Positions 1 to 8,150 of a stretch of DNA of 12,964 bases are shown piece by piece. Numbering within the stretch: position 1 is the first letter of the stretch; every line of letters starts with the position of its first letter. The notes under the pieces are model-generated. The model searched no databases and was not told the DNA's origin. It was given only the letters and a program-made list of their open reading frames with translations. Both the position numbers and the translations under genes were made by a program. The DNA is taken from NCBI GenBank assembly GCA_004295885.1, contig SEDG01000046.1, forward strand, positions 1 through 12,964. Reading direction: 5' to 3'. The stretch is from Pedobacter sp. Lineage in GTDB: Bacteria; Bacteroidota; Bacteroidia; Sphingobacteriales; Sphingobacteriaceae.

Positions 1-2579
1 TGCAACATTTCGCCCATTAAGCCGAAAGGAATTCCACTTACTTCTGTTAAGTAAAAATCTGGCTTATTCTTTTCGTAATCGAAATATTCGCCAAACCATA
101 AGCGATTTAAATATGGGAAATGCTCCATGTATAAATTTGCGCTGTTGTTAAACCCATCTGCTTTATTGTATTGGTTTGCTGAGTGTAGATCTATAATTCC
201 AGGATGTCCATTTTGAGTTAAAACACGTTTAACTCGTTTCATGGTAATCCTATCGAATGCTACGTCATCTAAATAAATACCATCGATACCCACATTTTTG
301 GTTAGCCAATTCATCCCTTCAACGTAATAGTTATGCCACCTACTCATTCCGCTATTTACAATGGCTGCATCTTTAATTTCTGGCACAAACCACGCCGCGA
401 TATAATCATCTTTAACATGTTCTTGCAACCAAGAAAAGCCGCCACCCTTACCTGTAGAGTAAATTTCGTGACCTAAACTTCTCATCGGGAAAGTTTCATA
501 AGCTCTATTTGATAACTCTCGAACAGTATTGTAAATCTTAACTTTTAATCCTTTAGCGTGTGCCTCATCAATGTATTTTTTCATTTTAGCATGTTCAATA
601 AAAGGATAATTTATCCACGGATTTATTGGGGTAGCATGGTGAATATTTACAACACTTGCACCGGTTGCTTTTATACTATCAATACAACTATATTTATGGT
701 AAAATCTGTTTTCCCACTGAAAATCTGTGTTAATGGTATGAAAGGGAGTAATTAGCAAATTGAAGTTATAATACAGTACATCACCTTTTTTCATTTGATG
801 CTCGCCTGTATAATTATTGGCTAACATCGAACTTCCCTTAATGCCAACGCTTATTCCGCCTTTATTTTCATTACCCCAAGATTTAGGTAACAACAAGGGC
901 TTTTGTAAATAGAAGTTGGTATTTAATGGCCGTATATAACTCTCGTCTCTTAATGAATATTGCAGACCAGCATTTACATTTCCTAGCCAAGTACCATCTT
1001 GATTCTTATTTGTAACGTCCCATTTCCAATCAACTTGTTCTGGTCGCAATCCACCTTTCTGACCTAAACCCATCATATAAGTTGCAGCAGTTTTATTGAA
1101 AGGAATATGCATGGTAACATCTTTTAAGGCTACATCTTTTAATGCAGTTACTTTTACAGTATAAGCTAAAAAGCCATCAAACTCTAAACTTCCTACAACA
1201 TCAACTTGTAGACTATCGTTGCTACTTTTAGCTTTCCACTGAACTGTTCCAGCTTCTTTTTTAGTGAACTCAACACCACTATCACTCATCTTAATATTTT
1301 TTCCATCAGCTTTGCGCACAAAGTGGAAGTGAATATTTTCGTACAGCAAATTATTCGGCGTTGCGGTAATCTCTGTCATTTCTGGACTAAAGAATGTTTG
1401 AATTTGTTTTGGAAAACCATTTTTGTCCAATTCTATTTTTCTACCTAGCAGACTAATTGCATTGCCAACGATTTGCAAAGGGGTGTAAGGTGCAATAACT
1501 GTATTTTTTTGAGCTAATGTTGAATTTAACCAAGTTAGACGAGTTTGTTTCCAAGGTTCATTTATTCCATTTTCTTTTGCCAGTTGAGCATCAACAGTAA
1601 TATTTAATTGAATGGTCTGCGAAGGCGCATTGGCTGCAGAAATAATCACAGTACCAGTATATTTTCCAGCTTTGGCTGTAGTAGGAATAGTTAACAAATT
1701 CCATAAGGCTTGCACTTGATTTTGAGGAACATTAACTTCTTTGCTTAGCGCATTTCCATCATAAGCAGTTCCATCGGTATTTAAGCAAGAAATTAGTTTT
1801 GAAGAAATTCTATTACCTGCTTTATCTTTTAAATCACTGAATTTAAGCTTCACGTTTTGTAAATCTTTTAAGGCAAAGATTCCTAATTGAAAAGAAAAAT
1901 TTTCTCCTCTCAAAGCTTTATCTGTAAATGTTTTTTGATTTCCTTTTAACACCCAACGTTGCGGAATATCATTCCTCACGATGATTGGATAATTCCTACT
2001 TTCAGGAAAAACCAGATAGGCTGGTTCTAAATTTTTGGCTTTTAGCTTAGTTACTTCATCCGCAGTTGCGATAACCTCCATTGGATAAACGCTGTTGAAA
2101 GCATCAATAGACTGAATTTCTAAAGCTTTAGCATTTTGCGCTGTGGAATTAGCTTCTTTATTGGAAATCCAATTTATTAGTTTCTCTTGTTTTGGATAAA
2201 CTCCTTTTGGATAATTGGACCTCCCTTCGTTTTTATAAGGTTGGTAATAAATATAATAATTGCCTTGCCCACTTTCTGGTTCAAAACAAATTACACCCCT
2301 TTCTCTTTCTATACTTAGCGGTAAAATATGCGTTATCTTTTTTCCAGTTTTAGCGTCTTGAACAATAATTGATTTTTGTTCAGGATTTGGGTCGCTCCTG
2401 CGCCAAGGTATGATCACTTTGGCGACTTTGCCAATCCCTACAAAACTTACCAAAGCCCGTTGATTCCCTAATGAATCAGCATTCCAAGCATTTTTACCCT
2501 TTGTATATTTAATTTCTTGTGCATTTGTATAAAATGAAATTGCGCTCAAAAACAGTATGCTTGCTATTAGTTTTTTCAT
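1..2579 (-). CDS. Secreted glycoside hydrolase domain protein, DUF6067/GH123-like (3' end outside window)
   Basis: One open frame of 859 codons runs from the ATG at 2577-2579 to the window edge without a stop; the C-terminus is missing. Residues 1-20 form a signal peptide (MKK, hydrophobic run, ending TNAQ), so the protein is exported. Residues about 30-600 look beta-rich, as in the N-terminal sandwich region of DUF6067/GH123_N proteins. From about residue 620 the sequence reads like a TIM barrel: His-His near 647-648 followed by TPINPW, then LKVKIYNTVREL, and the strand GIDGIYLDDVAFDR with an Asp pair at 771-772, the best candidate for acid residues of the active site. The family assignment is from remembered motifs. 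Function as a glycan hydrolase is likely, but the substrate cannot be read; no SusC/SusD pair is visible nearby. No SD precedes the ATG, which is normal for the phylum. It is divergent from the YihY-family gene. Confidence 0.8.
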   Translation of the reverse strand, partial: MKKLIASILFLSAISFYTNAQEIKYTKGKNAWNADSLGNQRALVSFVGIGKVAKVIIPWRRSDPNPEQKSIIVQDAKTGKKITHILPLSIERERGVICFEPESGQGNYYIYYQPYKNEGRSNYPKGVYPKQEKLINWISNKEANSTAQNAKALEIQSIDAFNSVYPMEVIATADEVTKLKAKNLEPAYLVFPESRNYPIIVRNDIPQRWVLKGNQKTFTDKALRGENFSFQLGIFALKDLQNVKLKFSDLKDKAGNRISSKLISCLNTDGTAYDGNALSKEVNVPQNQVQALWNLLTIPTTAKAGKYTGTVIISAANAPSQTIQLNITVDAQLAKENGINEPWKQTRLTWLNSTLAQKNTVIAPYTPLQIVGNAISLLGRKIELDKNGFPKQIQTFFSPEMTEITATPNNLLYENIHFHFVRKADGKNIKMSDSGVEFTKKEAGTVQWKAKSSNDSLQVDVVGSLEFDGFLAYTVKVTALKDVALKDVTMHIPFNKTAATYMMGLGQKGGLRPEQVDWKWDVTNKNQDGTWLGNVNAGLQYSLRDESYIRPLNTNFYLQKPLLLPKSWGNENKGGISVGIKGSSMLANNYTGEHQMKKGDVLYYNFNLLITPFHTINTDFQWENRFYHKYSCIDSIKATGASVVNIHHATPINPWINYPFIEHAKMKKYIDEAHAKGLKVKIYNTVRELSNRAYETFPMRSLGHEIYSTGKGGGFSWLQEHVKDDYIAAWFVPEIKDAAIVNSGMSRWHNYYVEGMNWLTKNVGIDGIYLDDVAFDRITMKRVKRVLTQNGHPGIIDLHSANQYNKADGFNNSANLYMEHFPYLNRLWFGEYFDYEKNKPDFYLTEVSGIPFGLMGEML

Positions 2580-2707
2580 TAGGAAAGTATTAACAGGTAA
2601 GAACTGGTAAATTTAAATTATTTCTTTATTGTTTATGCAGTAAGTGAAAGTTTATACTATAAATGGCTAAGATTTGGCCACTCAAATGATTTTTAGCTTA
2701 TTTTTAT

Positions 2708-2715
2708 TAATTTTG
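2708..2715 (+). promoter_or_regulatory. Candidate Bacteroidota -7 box (TAATTTTG)
   Basis: TAATTTTG matches the Bacteroidota sigma consensus TAnnTTTG exactly. It lies 19 bases before the ATG of the YihY-family gene, which would give a leader of only about a dozen bases. No good TTTG -33 box is seen at the expected 19-21 base distance; the nearest TTTG, at 2673-2676, is too far upstream. It is therefore a plausible but incomplete promoter. Confidence 0.35.
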
Positions 2716-2734
2716 ACCAACATTAAATGTCAGG

Positions 2735-3658
2735 ATGTACACAATTACAGTAAAAAGGTCTAAACTATTCTTTTCAGATTTAACATTGGCATTTAAGCTA
2801 TTTAGAAAAAATGACCCTTTACGTTTAGCTGGCGCAACTGCTTTTTTCGCAAACTTTGCCTTACCACCAATCTTACTTATTTTAATCAGATTATTCGGCT
2901 TTTTTGTTGATAGAAGAGCTTTGGCATCAAGAATATTCGAACGATTATCGAGCATTTTAGATGAAAGCGGAACGGCTCAAATCAGGCAAACCTTAAGAAA
3001 CATTCGGGGTGTCGATTACAATTGGTGGGGAACAATATTGAGTTTTGTTTTTTTCATTTTTGTAGCTACTACTTTGTTCAATGTGATTAAGAACTCAATG
3101 GAACAAATCTGGAAAATTGGGGCCAATGAAAAACTGGGTATTTTATTTACACTAAAAATAAGAGGCAGGTCTATGACAATTATTTTACTTGCAGGAATTT
3201 TATTTTTTGTGGGTATAGTAACGGATGGAATACAAGCCATAATTGGAGGTTATATCAATAGCGCATCGCCTACCTTTGGCAAGGTCTTTCTATCCATCTT
3301 GAACCAGATTTTATTTATACTGATTGTTACCACTTGGTTTACCGTATTATTTAGATTTTTAACAAGTGGCAGACCAAGTTGGAACACAGCGATTAGAGGC
3401 GGTTTATTAACAGGAATTTTATTTACACTTGGCAAGTTTATTTTGCGCATTGCATTGCCACTAAGCAACATAGGTAACATCTATGGCGCTTCTGGCTCAA
3501 TTATATTGATTATGCTTTTTGTATTTTACTCTTCATTTATCTTCTATTATGGAGCATGTTTCGTTAAGGTGCTTAGCGATAATACTGAACACGGCATACG
3601 CCCGATAAAAGGAGCGTTCTTATATGAACTGAAGGAGATAGTAAAAGCAAAAGACTAG
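2735..3658 (+). CDS. YihY/BrkB family inner-membrane protein
   Basis: The 307-residue product has about six membrane segments (roughly residues 32-55, 98-120, 147-172, 185-208, 219-241, 250-280). It carries the hallmarks of the YihY/virulence factor BrkB family: LAGATAFFANFALPP near residues 31-45, a central NWWGTILSFVFF helix, and IYGASGSIILIMLFVFYSS before the last helix. Family length is usually about 280-310, so it looks complete. The family is an inner-membrane protein of unsettled biochemical role; older names such as ribonuclease BN are known to be wrong. The ATG at 2735 is preferred because an exact TAnnTTTG box lies just upstream; the ATG at 2727 is in another frame. The gene ends inside the CTAG that also encodes the stop of the opposing gene. 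Confidence 0.92.
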   Translation: MYTITVKRSKLFFSDLTLAFKLFRKNDPLRLAGATAFFANFALPPILLILIRLFGFFVDRRALASRIFERLSSILDESGTAQIRQTLRNIRGVDYNWWGTILSFVFFIFVATTLFNVIKNSMEQIWKIGANEKLGILFTLKIRGRSMTIILLAGILFFVGIVTDGIQAIIGGYINSASPTFGKVFLSILNQILFILIVTTWFTVLFRFLTSGRPSWNTAIRGGLLTGILFTLGKFILRIALPLSNIGNIYGASGSIILIMLFVFYSSFIFYYGACFVKVLSDNTEHGIRPIKGAFLYELKEIVKAKD

Positions 3659-3933
3659 TTAGTTGGTAAGCCAACTCTCTCAAAACCTTGCATTTCGAAA
3701 ACAGCTAATTTATTTAAAAGGTTGCAGTGCAATGTTCCGAAAAAATTAAAAATTCCATTTTCATTTTTTCCCTCGATACAAATACTCTGTTTTAAAATGT
3801 CTCTTTGTGCTAAATTTTGGTCGCTAAGCAAGACATTTTCGTCCTGGATATTCACATCTTTTGCTTCAATTGCAAACTCTTTTAATAGCGCTAAAAAGCT
3901 TTGTCCGTTTAGTAGTAGTTCTTTGATATTCAT
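3655..3933 (-). CDS. Small protein of unknown function (92 aa)
   Basis: I do not recognise this protein. It starts at the ATG at 3931-3933 and encodes a soluble product with a helical, amphipathic N-terminal half (MNIKELLLNGQSFLALLKEF), an acidic middle and a more mixed C-terminal half with FNFFGTLHCNLL. It has no signal peptide or membrane helix. I prefer this strand to the opposite one because its composition is that of a soluble protein and because an intrinsic terminator for the upstream minus-strand gene lies just before it, so a minus-strand unit fits. The opposite-strand frame is rich in Ser, Phe and Lys and runs through that terminator. Its TAG stop lies within the same CTAG as the stop of the YihY-family gene, a 4-base tail-to-tail overlap. 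It must be transcribed from a promoter in 3934-3980, which I cannot identify. Confidence 0.6.
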   Translation of the reverse strand: MNIKELLLNGQSFLALLKEFAIEAKDVNIQDENVLLSDQNLAQRDILKQSICIEGKNENGIFNFFGTLHCNLLNKLAVFEMQGFERVGLPTN

Positions 3934-3981
3934 GGCGATAGGTTTATGGTTAGGTAAGAACCATACATCAATTTTAAAGCC

Positions 3982-4016
3982 AAAAAAAATGGATAAACTA
4001 ATAAAAGTTTATCCAT
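3982..4016 (-). terminator. Intrinsic terminator of the beta-barrel protein gene
   Basis: A perfect 11-bp inverted repeat (arms 3989-3999 and 4006-4016, ATGGATAAACT read on the minus strand) encloses a 6-base loop. On the minus strand it is followed at once by a run of eight T (3982-3989, the last base shared with the stem). It lies 26 bases past the TAA of the outer-membrane protein gene. The stem is A+T-rich but long and perfect, and the T run is one-sided, so it works for minus-strand transcripts. Confidence 0.85.
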
Positions 4017-4042
4017 CAATTTTTAAGACAAAGGGATGATAT

Positions 4043-4630
4043 TTAGAATAACTTATAAGCTAAGCCTAATGTATATAAATTCAATTTTGTAGATTGATAA
4101 CCTGCTTCATTTATTTTAGACAAACCCAATTCGTAGCGTAAATCGATTCCTAACTTACCAAGGTCTACTCCAGCACCGAATTGCCACGCGAAGGATTGGT
4201 CTTTAAATTTTCCACTGAAAGCAGCAGAAGCAGCTTGAGAAAAATTTTGGTCTTCATTTAACATAAACGAAACTACTGGTCCAGTATTTAAACGCAAACC
4301 AACACCAGCTGCACCTAATTTTGTTCCAACTAAAACAGGTACATCAAGACTAGTGAATTTTACTTCATTTTCTTGACCAGCGCTATTTACTAAAGTTGTA
4401 TTCTTTCCTGACAAATAAAGTTCTGGTTGTAAGTGTAAACCGGCAGCACCAATACGAGCCCAAACGCCACCATAATATCCTGCTTGATTATCACTACTGA
4501 AAGTATTTGTAGTATTAAATTTAGAAAGATTCAATCCTCCTTTTAATCCAAATTGAAAAGAAGGAATCACTTGACTAAATGCTAGATAAGCAAAGCAAGT
4601 AAGCATAAGGGTTAAACTGATTTTTTTCAT
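4043..4630 (-). CDS. Porin family outer-membrane beta-barrel protein (OMP_b-brl_2-like)
   Basis: The 195-residue product begins with a signal peptide (MKKISLTLMLTCFAYLAFSQ) and continues with alternating hydrophobic/polar strands rich in Gly, Tyr and Phe: FGLKGGLNLSKF at about 27-38, GYYGGVWARIG, LHLQPELYLSG, FTSLDVPVLVG, LNTGPVVSFM, FAWQFGAGVDLG and LGIDLRYELGLSKIN. It ends in LYTLGLAYKLF, whose terminal Phe is the usual outer-membrane insertion signal. This pattern is that of the Bacteroidota porin/outer-membrane beta-barrel family PF13568, made of about eight strands. These proteins sit in the outer membrane; their cargo or partner is generally unknown. Nothing in the neighbours says more. 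The ATG at 4628-4630 starts directly at the signal peptide. Confidence 0.9.
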   Translation of the reverse strand: MKKISLTLMLTCFAYLAFSQVIPSFQFGLKGGLNLSKFNTTNTFSSDNQAGYYGGVWARIGAAGLHLQPELYLSGKNTTLVNSAGQENEVKFTSLDVPVLVGTKLGAAGVGLRLNTGPVVSFMLNEDQNFSQAASAAFSGKFKDQSFAWQFGAGVDLGKLGIDLRYELGLSKINEAGYQSTKLNLYTLGLAYKLF

Positions 4631-4767
4631 AACGAGATAACAATAATTTAAACGAAAATGTTTTAACGTAAAATTAATAATATTTTTAATTGAAAGCTAA
4701 AATGTGTAGTTTTATTACTTCCTATCAAATTCAATATTACTTATAGCCACAATTCGTTACTTATTGA

Positions 4768-6546
4768 ATGGACTTTACATTTAACGCTTACGCAATATTT
4801 CTAATCGCTTGCGGTTGCACAACAATACTTTTAGCTTATTACATTTTTCGTAGAGGCGGAGATACTGTAAAGTGGTTTTCAATGATGATGCTTTCGAATG
4901 CCATTTGGTCTATTGCCTATGGATTTGAACTTGCAAGTACTACGCTTTACCAAATGAAGTTTTTCATCAACATTGAATATGTTGGTATTGCTACTTTGCC
5001 TTTAAACTGGTTTATATTCTGTTTAAACTTCTGCGGTAAAGAATGTTGGTACAAGAAACCTATCAACTTAACTTCAATTTTGATATTTCCTTCACTTACC
5101 ATTTTAATGGTTTGGACAAATTCTTTTCATCACCTTCATTATAAAAATTTATCCGTAAATAATGATGGCCCATTCCCTATGGTGGCTATCGATACCGGCC
5201 CGTGGTACCTGATTTTCACAATTTATTTTTATCTACTACTTGCTGCTGGATGTTATCTAATTTTCATAAAATTTAAATCCTCAGACCCAATCTATAGAAA
5301 GCAAAATTATAGTATTATCATAGCTGCGTTTATTCCGTGGGCAGCAAATGTTTCTTATTTGTTAGGCTTTAGGCCACTTGGCTATATTGACATAACTCCT
5401 TTTGCATTTATAATGACCACCTTTTTAACGTTGATTGGGATTTACCGTTTCAAGCTGTTTGATATTATCCCAATCGCAAGAGAGAAAGTATTGGAATTGA
5501 TGCAGGATGGCTTTTTTATTCTCGACCAAAAAAATCGAATTATCGATTATAACAAGTCAACAAAACAATACATCAATATTGGGAAAGAGGTTAATCTGGT
5601 AGGCGCTGCAATTGAAGATGTACTACCAGACCAACCTAAACTTTTTGAGCGTATTAGGGAAAGAAACACTGGAAAAGTTGAAATAAGCCTCCTAAAGGAT
5701 GGGCATAAACTCTATTTGGAAGCTGAAACCTTATTCTTAAACGACTCAAAGATTAACAGCGATTTCAGCATAATCAAACTTCAAGATTTAACTAATTTAA
5801 AAAAGGAAGCGAACAGAGTAAAAGACCAAGCTAACGAGCTCGAAAAGTTAAACCAACTAAAAGATAGGATATTTTCTATCATCGCCCATGATTTACGAGG
5901 TCCGTTGGTAAACCTGTCTGAGGTTTTAAAAATGATTACTAACGACCAAATTACCATAGAAGAGTTTAAGGATATATCCCCAACACTTAGCAAAGACATT
6001 ATTTACACAACAGACCTGTTAGAAAACATCCTGCATTGGTCTAGAAGTCAACTAAAAGGTTTTGGAATTAAAAAAGAATTTTTTGATCTGCGTAATTTAA
6101 TAATCAATGAAATTAATTATCATCTGCCAGCCGCGAGCCTGAAAGATATAGAGATTATTCACGATGTTTTTCCTGGAGAAATGGTATACGCAGATATTTT
6201 AATGATTCAGATTGTAATGCGAAACATTATTAATAATGCCATAAAATTTTGCAACAAAGATTCTCAAATACACATTACTGCTGTTTATCAAAAGGAAGGA
6301 AATATGCTTATCTGTATAAAAGACGATGGGATTGGCATACAAAAAGACGTGATAGATAAATTGTTTTCTGAAGAAAACATATCTACAAGAGGAACACTAA
6401 ATGAAAAAGGAACTGGACTAGGCTTGGTAGTCTGTAAAGATTTTGTGAGAAGAAATGATGGCGAAATCACCGTTACCAGCGTAGAAGGTCAAGGAGCAAA
6501 ATTCTGTATAACCTTACCTACTTCAAAAAAACAGGAGCTTAATTAA
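4768..6546 (+). CDS. 7TM-PAS sensor histidine kinase, orphan
   Basis: The 592-residue protein has seven predicted membrane helices in residues 5-228, resembling the histidine kinase N-terminal 7TM domain (PF16927). A PAS-like domain follows at about 238-343 (MQDGFFILDQKNRIIDYN). A short coiled coil at 343-367 leads into the HisKA domain with phospho-acceptor His374 in SIIAHDLRGPL. The HATPase domain shows the N box around Asn486-Asn490 (MRNIINNAIKF), G1 as DDGIGI at 519-524 and G2 as GTGLGL at 548-553, so all catalytic motifs are present. It is an inner-membrane kinase that autophosphorylates in response to a signal bound by the membrane domain or PAS. There is no fused receiver domain and no response regulator in the window. 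The last three codons lie inside the terminator stem of the opposing gene. Confidence 0.93.
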   Translation: MDFTFNAYAIFLIACGCTTILLAYYIFRRGGDTVKWFSMMMLSNAIWSIAYGFELASTTLYQMKFFINIEYVGIATLPLNWFIFCLNFCGKECWYKKPINLTSILIFPSLTILMVWTNSFHHLHYKNLSVNNDGPFPMVAIDTGPWYLIFTIYFYLLLAAGCYLIFIKFKSSDPIYRKQNYSIIIAAFIPWAANVSYLLGFRPLGYIDITPFAFIMTTFLTLIGIYRFKLFDIIPIAREKVLELMQDGFFILDQKNRIIDYNKSTKQYINIGKEVNLVGAAIEDVLPDQPKLFERIRERNTGKVEISLLKDGHKLYLEAETLFLNDSKINSDFSIIKLQDLTNLKKEANRVKDQANELEKLNQLKDRIFSIIAHDLRGPLVNLSEVLKMITNDQITIEEFKDISPTLSKDIIYTTDLLENILHWSRSQLKGFGIKKEFFDLRNLIINEINYHLPAASLKDIEIIHDVFPGEMVYADILMIQIVMRNIINNAIKFCNKDSQIHITAVYQKEGNMLICIKDDGIGIQKDVIDKLFSEENISTRGTLNEKGTGLGLVVCKDFVRRNDGEITVTSVEGQGAKFCITLPTSKKQELN

Positions 6547-6558
6547 AAATTAAGCTCC
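6525..6558 (-). terminator. Intrinsic terminator embedded in the end of the kinase gene
   Basis: A perfect 10-bp stem (arms 6534-6543 and 6549-6558; GGAGCTTAAT on plus) with a 5-base loop is followed on the minus strand by TG and seven T (6525-6531). It lies 9 bases past the stop of the 99-residue minus-strand gene. The stem spans the kinase TAA and its last codons (Glu-Leu-Asn). On the plus strand no T run follows, so it mainly serves minus-strand transcripts. Confidence 0.8.
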
Positions 6559-6566
6559 CGTTAAAT

Positions 6567-6866
6567 CTAATGACCAGTTACTTCGTCTATAGCTTGTTGC
6601 TCCTTTAAAGCATCTACGTTATTTTTGTTTCCAAAATTAGATGTTTTGTCAGCAAAATATTCTAAAATACCAACTATGGCATCTAAGTTATCCGCAACTC
6701 GTTGGTGCATATCTGGCAAGTCACTATCTAACTTTTTATCTCCAAGTTCAATATTGTCGACTTCAATTTTCCCTATTTTTTGGATGATGGCTTGCTGTGA
6801 GTGTTGTAAATCTTCCAATTCTCTCACAATCTTTTCCATTAATTCAAACTTCTTTAGCGTATCCAT
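6567..6866 (-). CDS. Small helical protein of unknown function (99 aa)
   Basis: I do not recognise a family. The product starts at the ATG at 6864-6866 and is acidic, charged and almost free of aromatic residues in its first half; heptad-like spacing in KKFELMEKIVRELEDLQ and HSQQAIIQKIGKIEV suggests helical hairpins or a short coiled coil over about residues 3-37. A second helix-like stretch, QRVADNLDAIVGILEYFAD, lies at about 55-73. No signal peptide or membrane segment is seen. It is a cytoplasmic candidate, possibly an oligomerising or adaptor protein; this is inference. A strong intrinsic terminator directly after its stop supports it being a real transcribed gene, in preference to the Ser/Phe-rich reading of the opposite strand. 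It is divergent from the TPR protein gene across 135 bases. Confidence 0.75.
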   Translation of the reverse strand: MDTLKKFELMEKIVRELEDLQHSQQAIIQKIGKIEVDNIELGDKKLDSDLPDMHQRVADNLDAIVGILEYFADKTSNFGNKNNVDALKEQQAIDEVTGH

Positions 6867-7001
6867 AATTTCTATTTTCTTAACGTTAACATTCTATTTT
6901 ATTCTTGTAGAACGGATATTTCGTTAAAAAGTTTGAAATTTCTTATGTCGCTATTGCAAATCTAAATTATAACTAATAAATTAGTTTAAAAATACAGCTA
7001 T

Positions 7002-8150
7002 ATGAAAAAGTTTATTTATACGCTCGCTTTGGCTTTTACCTTACAAATTTCCTTTGCACAATCTGTGATTTTAGATAAAGAGAAGTTACTTGAATTTTAT
7101 CAAACTCAACGTTATGCGGATGCAGCTTTATATCTGCAAAGCATTTATCCAGCAGACACTAAAGATGTAAAGGCTTTAAGCCAAATGGCCTATTGTAACA
7201 TGATGGCGGGTAAGTTACCGGAGGCAGAAAAAAGTTATTTAATGATAAACGAAATTCAGCCGAATATGATGCCTGTCCTTTTTAATTTAGCTAATATCAA
7301 CACAAGAAGAGGAAATGATTTAAAAGCTAAAGGTTATTTAGAAAGCATTGTTAAAATAGACAGCACAAATTTTAATGCTTTTAAACAGTTAGCTGGCCTA
7401 ATAAAGGATAGCCTACAGCTAAAAATTGCTTATCTGAAAACGGCTAACGCCCTAAATTCAGCAGATGCTGATGTAGCAACAGACTTGGCTCAAGGATATA
7501 GAGATTTAGAAAAATGGGCCTTAGGTTATCAAGTTTTAAAAGTGGCAATTGCAGCAGATACGAGCAATTTGTTTCTATTACAAGCGCAGTTACCCTTTGC
7601 AAACGAACTGAAAAAATATAAAGAAGTAATTTACGTTGGCGAGAAATTACTTAAAGATGGTGCTGACGCGAATGTGGTTAAGGATGTAGGAAAAGCATAC
7701 TATTATCTAAAAAATTACGAAAAGTGTATTAGTTACTATCAAATGCTCGAAAAGGTTGATAAACAAACAGAGATGACCCTTTATATGATGACTTTAAGTT
7801 ATCGCGAATTAAAGAACCTAGAAATGGCAACAACCTATGCAAAGAAAACCATTGAAGAAGGTATTTCGCCAAACACGAGCACATATTACAGTTTATTGGC
7901 CGGCGTACAAGAAAGCAATGGCAAATTTACAACAGCTGCAGCATCATATAAAAGAGGTTTAACTTTTAGTGAAAGTGGAAGCACATATTATAGATTGGCC
8001 TTATTGTTCGATTTGAAATTAAAGCAGTTAAAAAATGCTTCTACCTACTACAATCTCTATTTGGCAAGCAAACCTGATCCGAAAGTAGAAAAAGGACAAA
8101 TTGATTATGTAACAGGCAGATTAGCAGACTTAAAGTCCCTTATGAAATAG
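7002..8150 (+). CDS. Secreted tetratricopeptide-repeat protein
   Basis: The 382-residue product has a clear signal peptide (MKKFIYTLALAFTLQISFAQ, cleavage near residue 19-20). The rest is helical with tetratricopeptide repeats: residues about 57-88 (ALSQMAYCNMMAGKLPEAEKSY), 91-122, 225-254 (DVGKAYYYLKNYEKCISYY), 259-289, 293-322 (YYSLLAGVQESNGKFTTAAASY) and 326-358. TPR solenoids bind other proteins; here it acts in the periplasm or at a membrane surface. Proteins of this shape are common in the phylum, and the partner cannot be told. The frame overlaps the end of the opposing DUF4268 gene by 11 bases, leaving no spacer for a separate terminator. The ATG at 7002 is fixed by the signal peptide. 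Confidence 0.88.
   Translation: MKKFIYTLALAFTLQISFAQSVILDKEKLLEFYQTQRYADAALYLQSIYPADTKDVKALSQMAYCNMMAGKLPEAEKSYLMINEIQPNMMPVLFNLANINTRRGNDLKAKGYLESIVKIDSTNFNAFKQLAGLIKDSLQLKIAYLKTANALNSADADVATDLAQGYRDLEKWALGYQVLKVAIAADTSNLFLLQAQLPFANELKKYKEVIYVGEKLLKDGADANVVKDVGKAYYYLKNYEKCISYYQMLEKVDKQTEMTLYMMTLSYRELKNLEMATTYAKKTIEEGISPNTSTYYSLLAGVQESNGKFTTAAASYKRGLTFSESGSTYYRLALLFDLKLKQLKNASTYYNLYLASKPDPKVEKGQIDYVTGRLADLKSLMK

Noticed and set aside
3722..4039. Open frame of 105 codons on the plus strand
   Set aside because: It is Ser/Phe/Lys-rich, runs antisense through the 92-residue gene and over the intrinsic terminator at 3982-4016, and has no recognisable family.
6625..6927. Open frame of 100 codons on the plus strand
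   Set aside because: It is antisense to the 99-residue helical protein, which has a dedicated terminator; the plus reading is a low-complexity Ser/Phe/Ile sequence.
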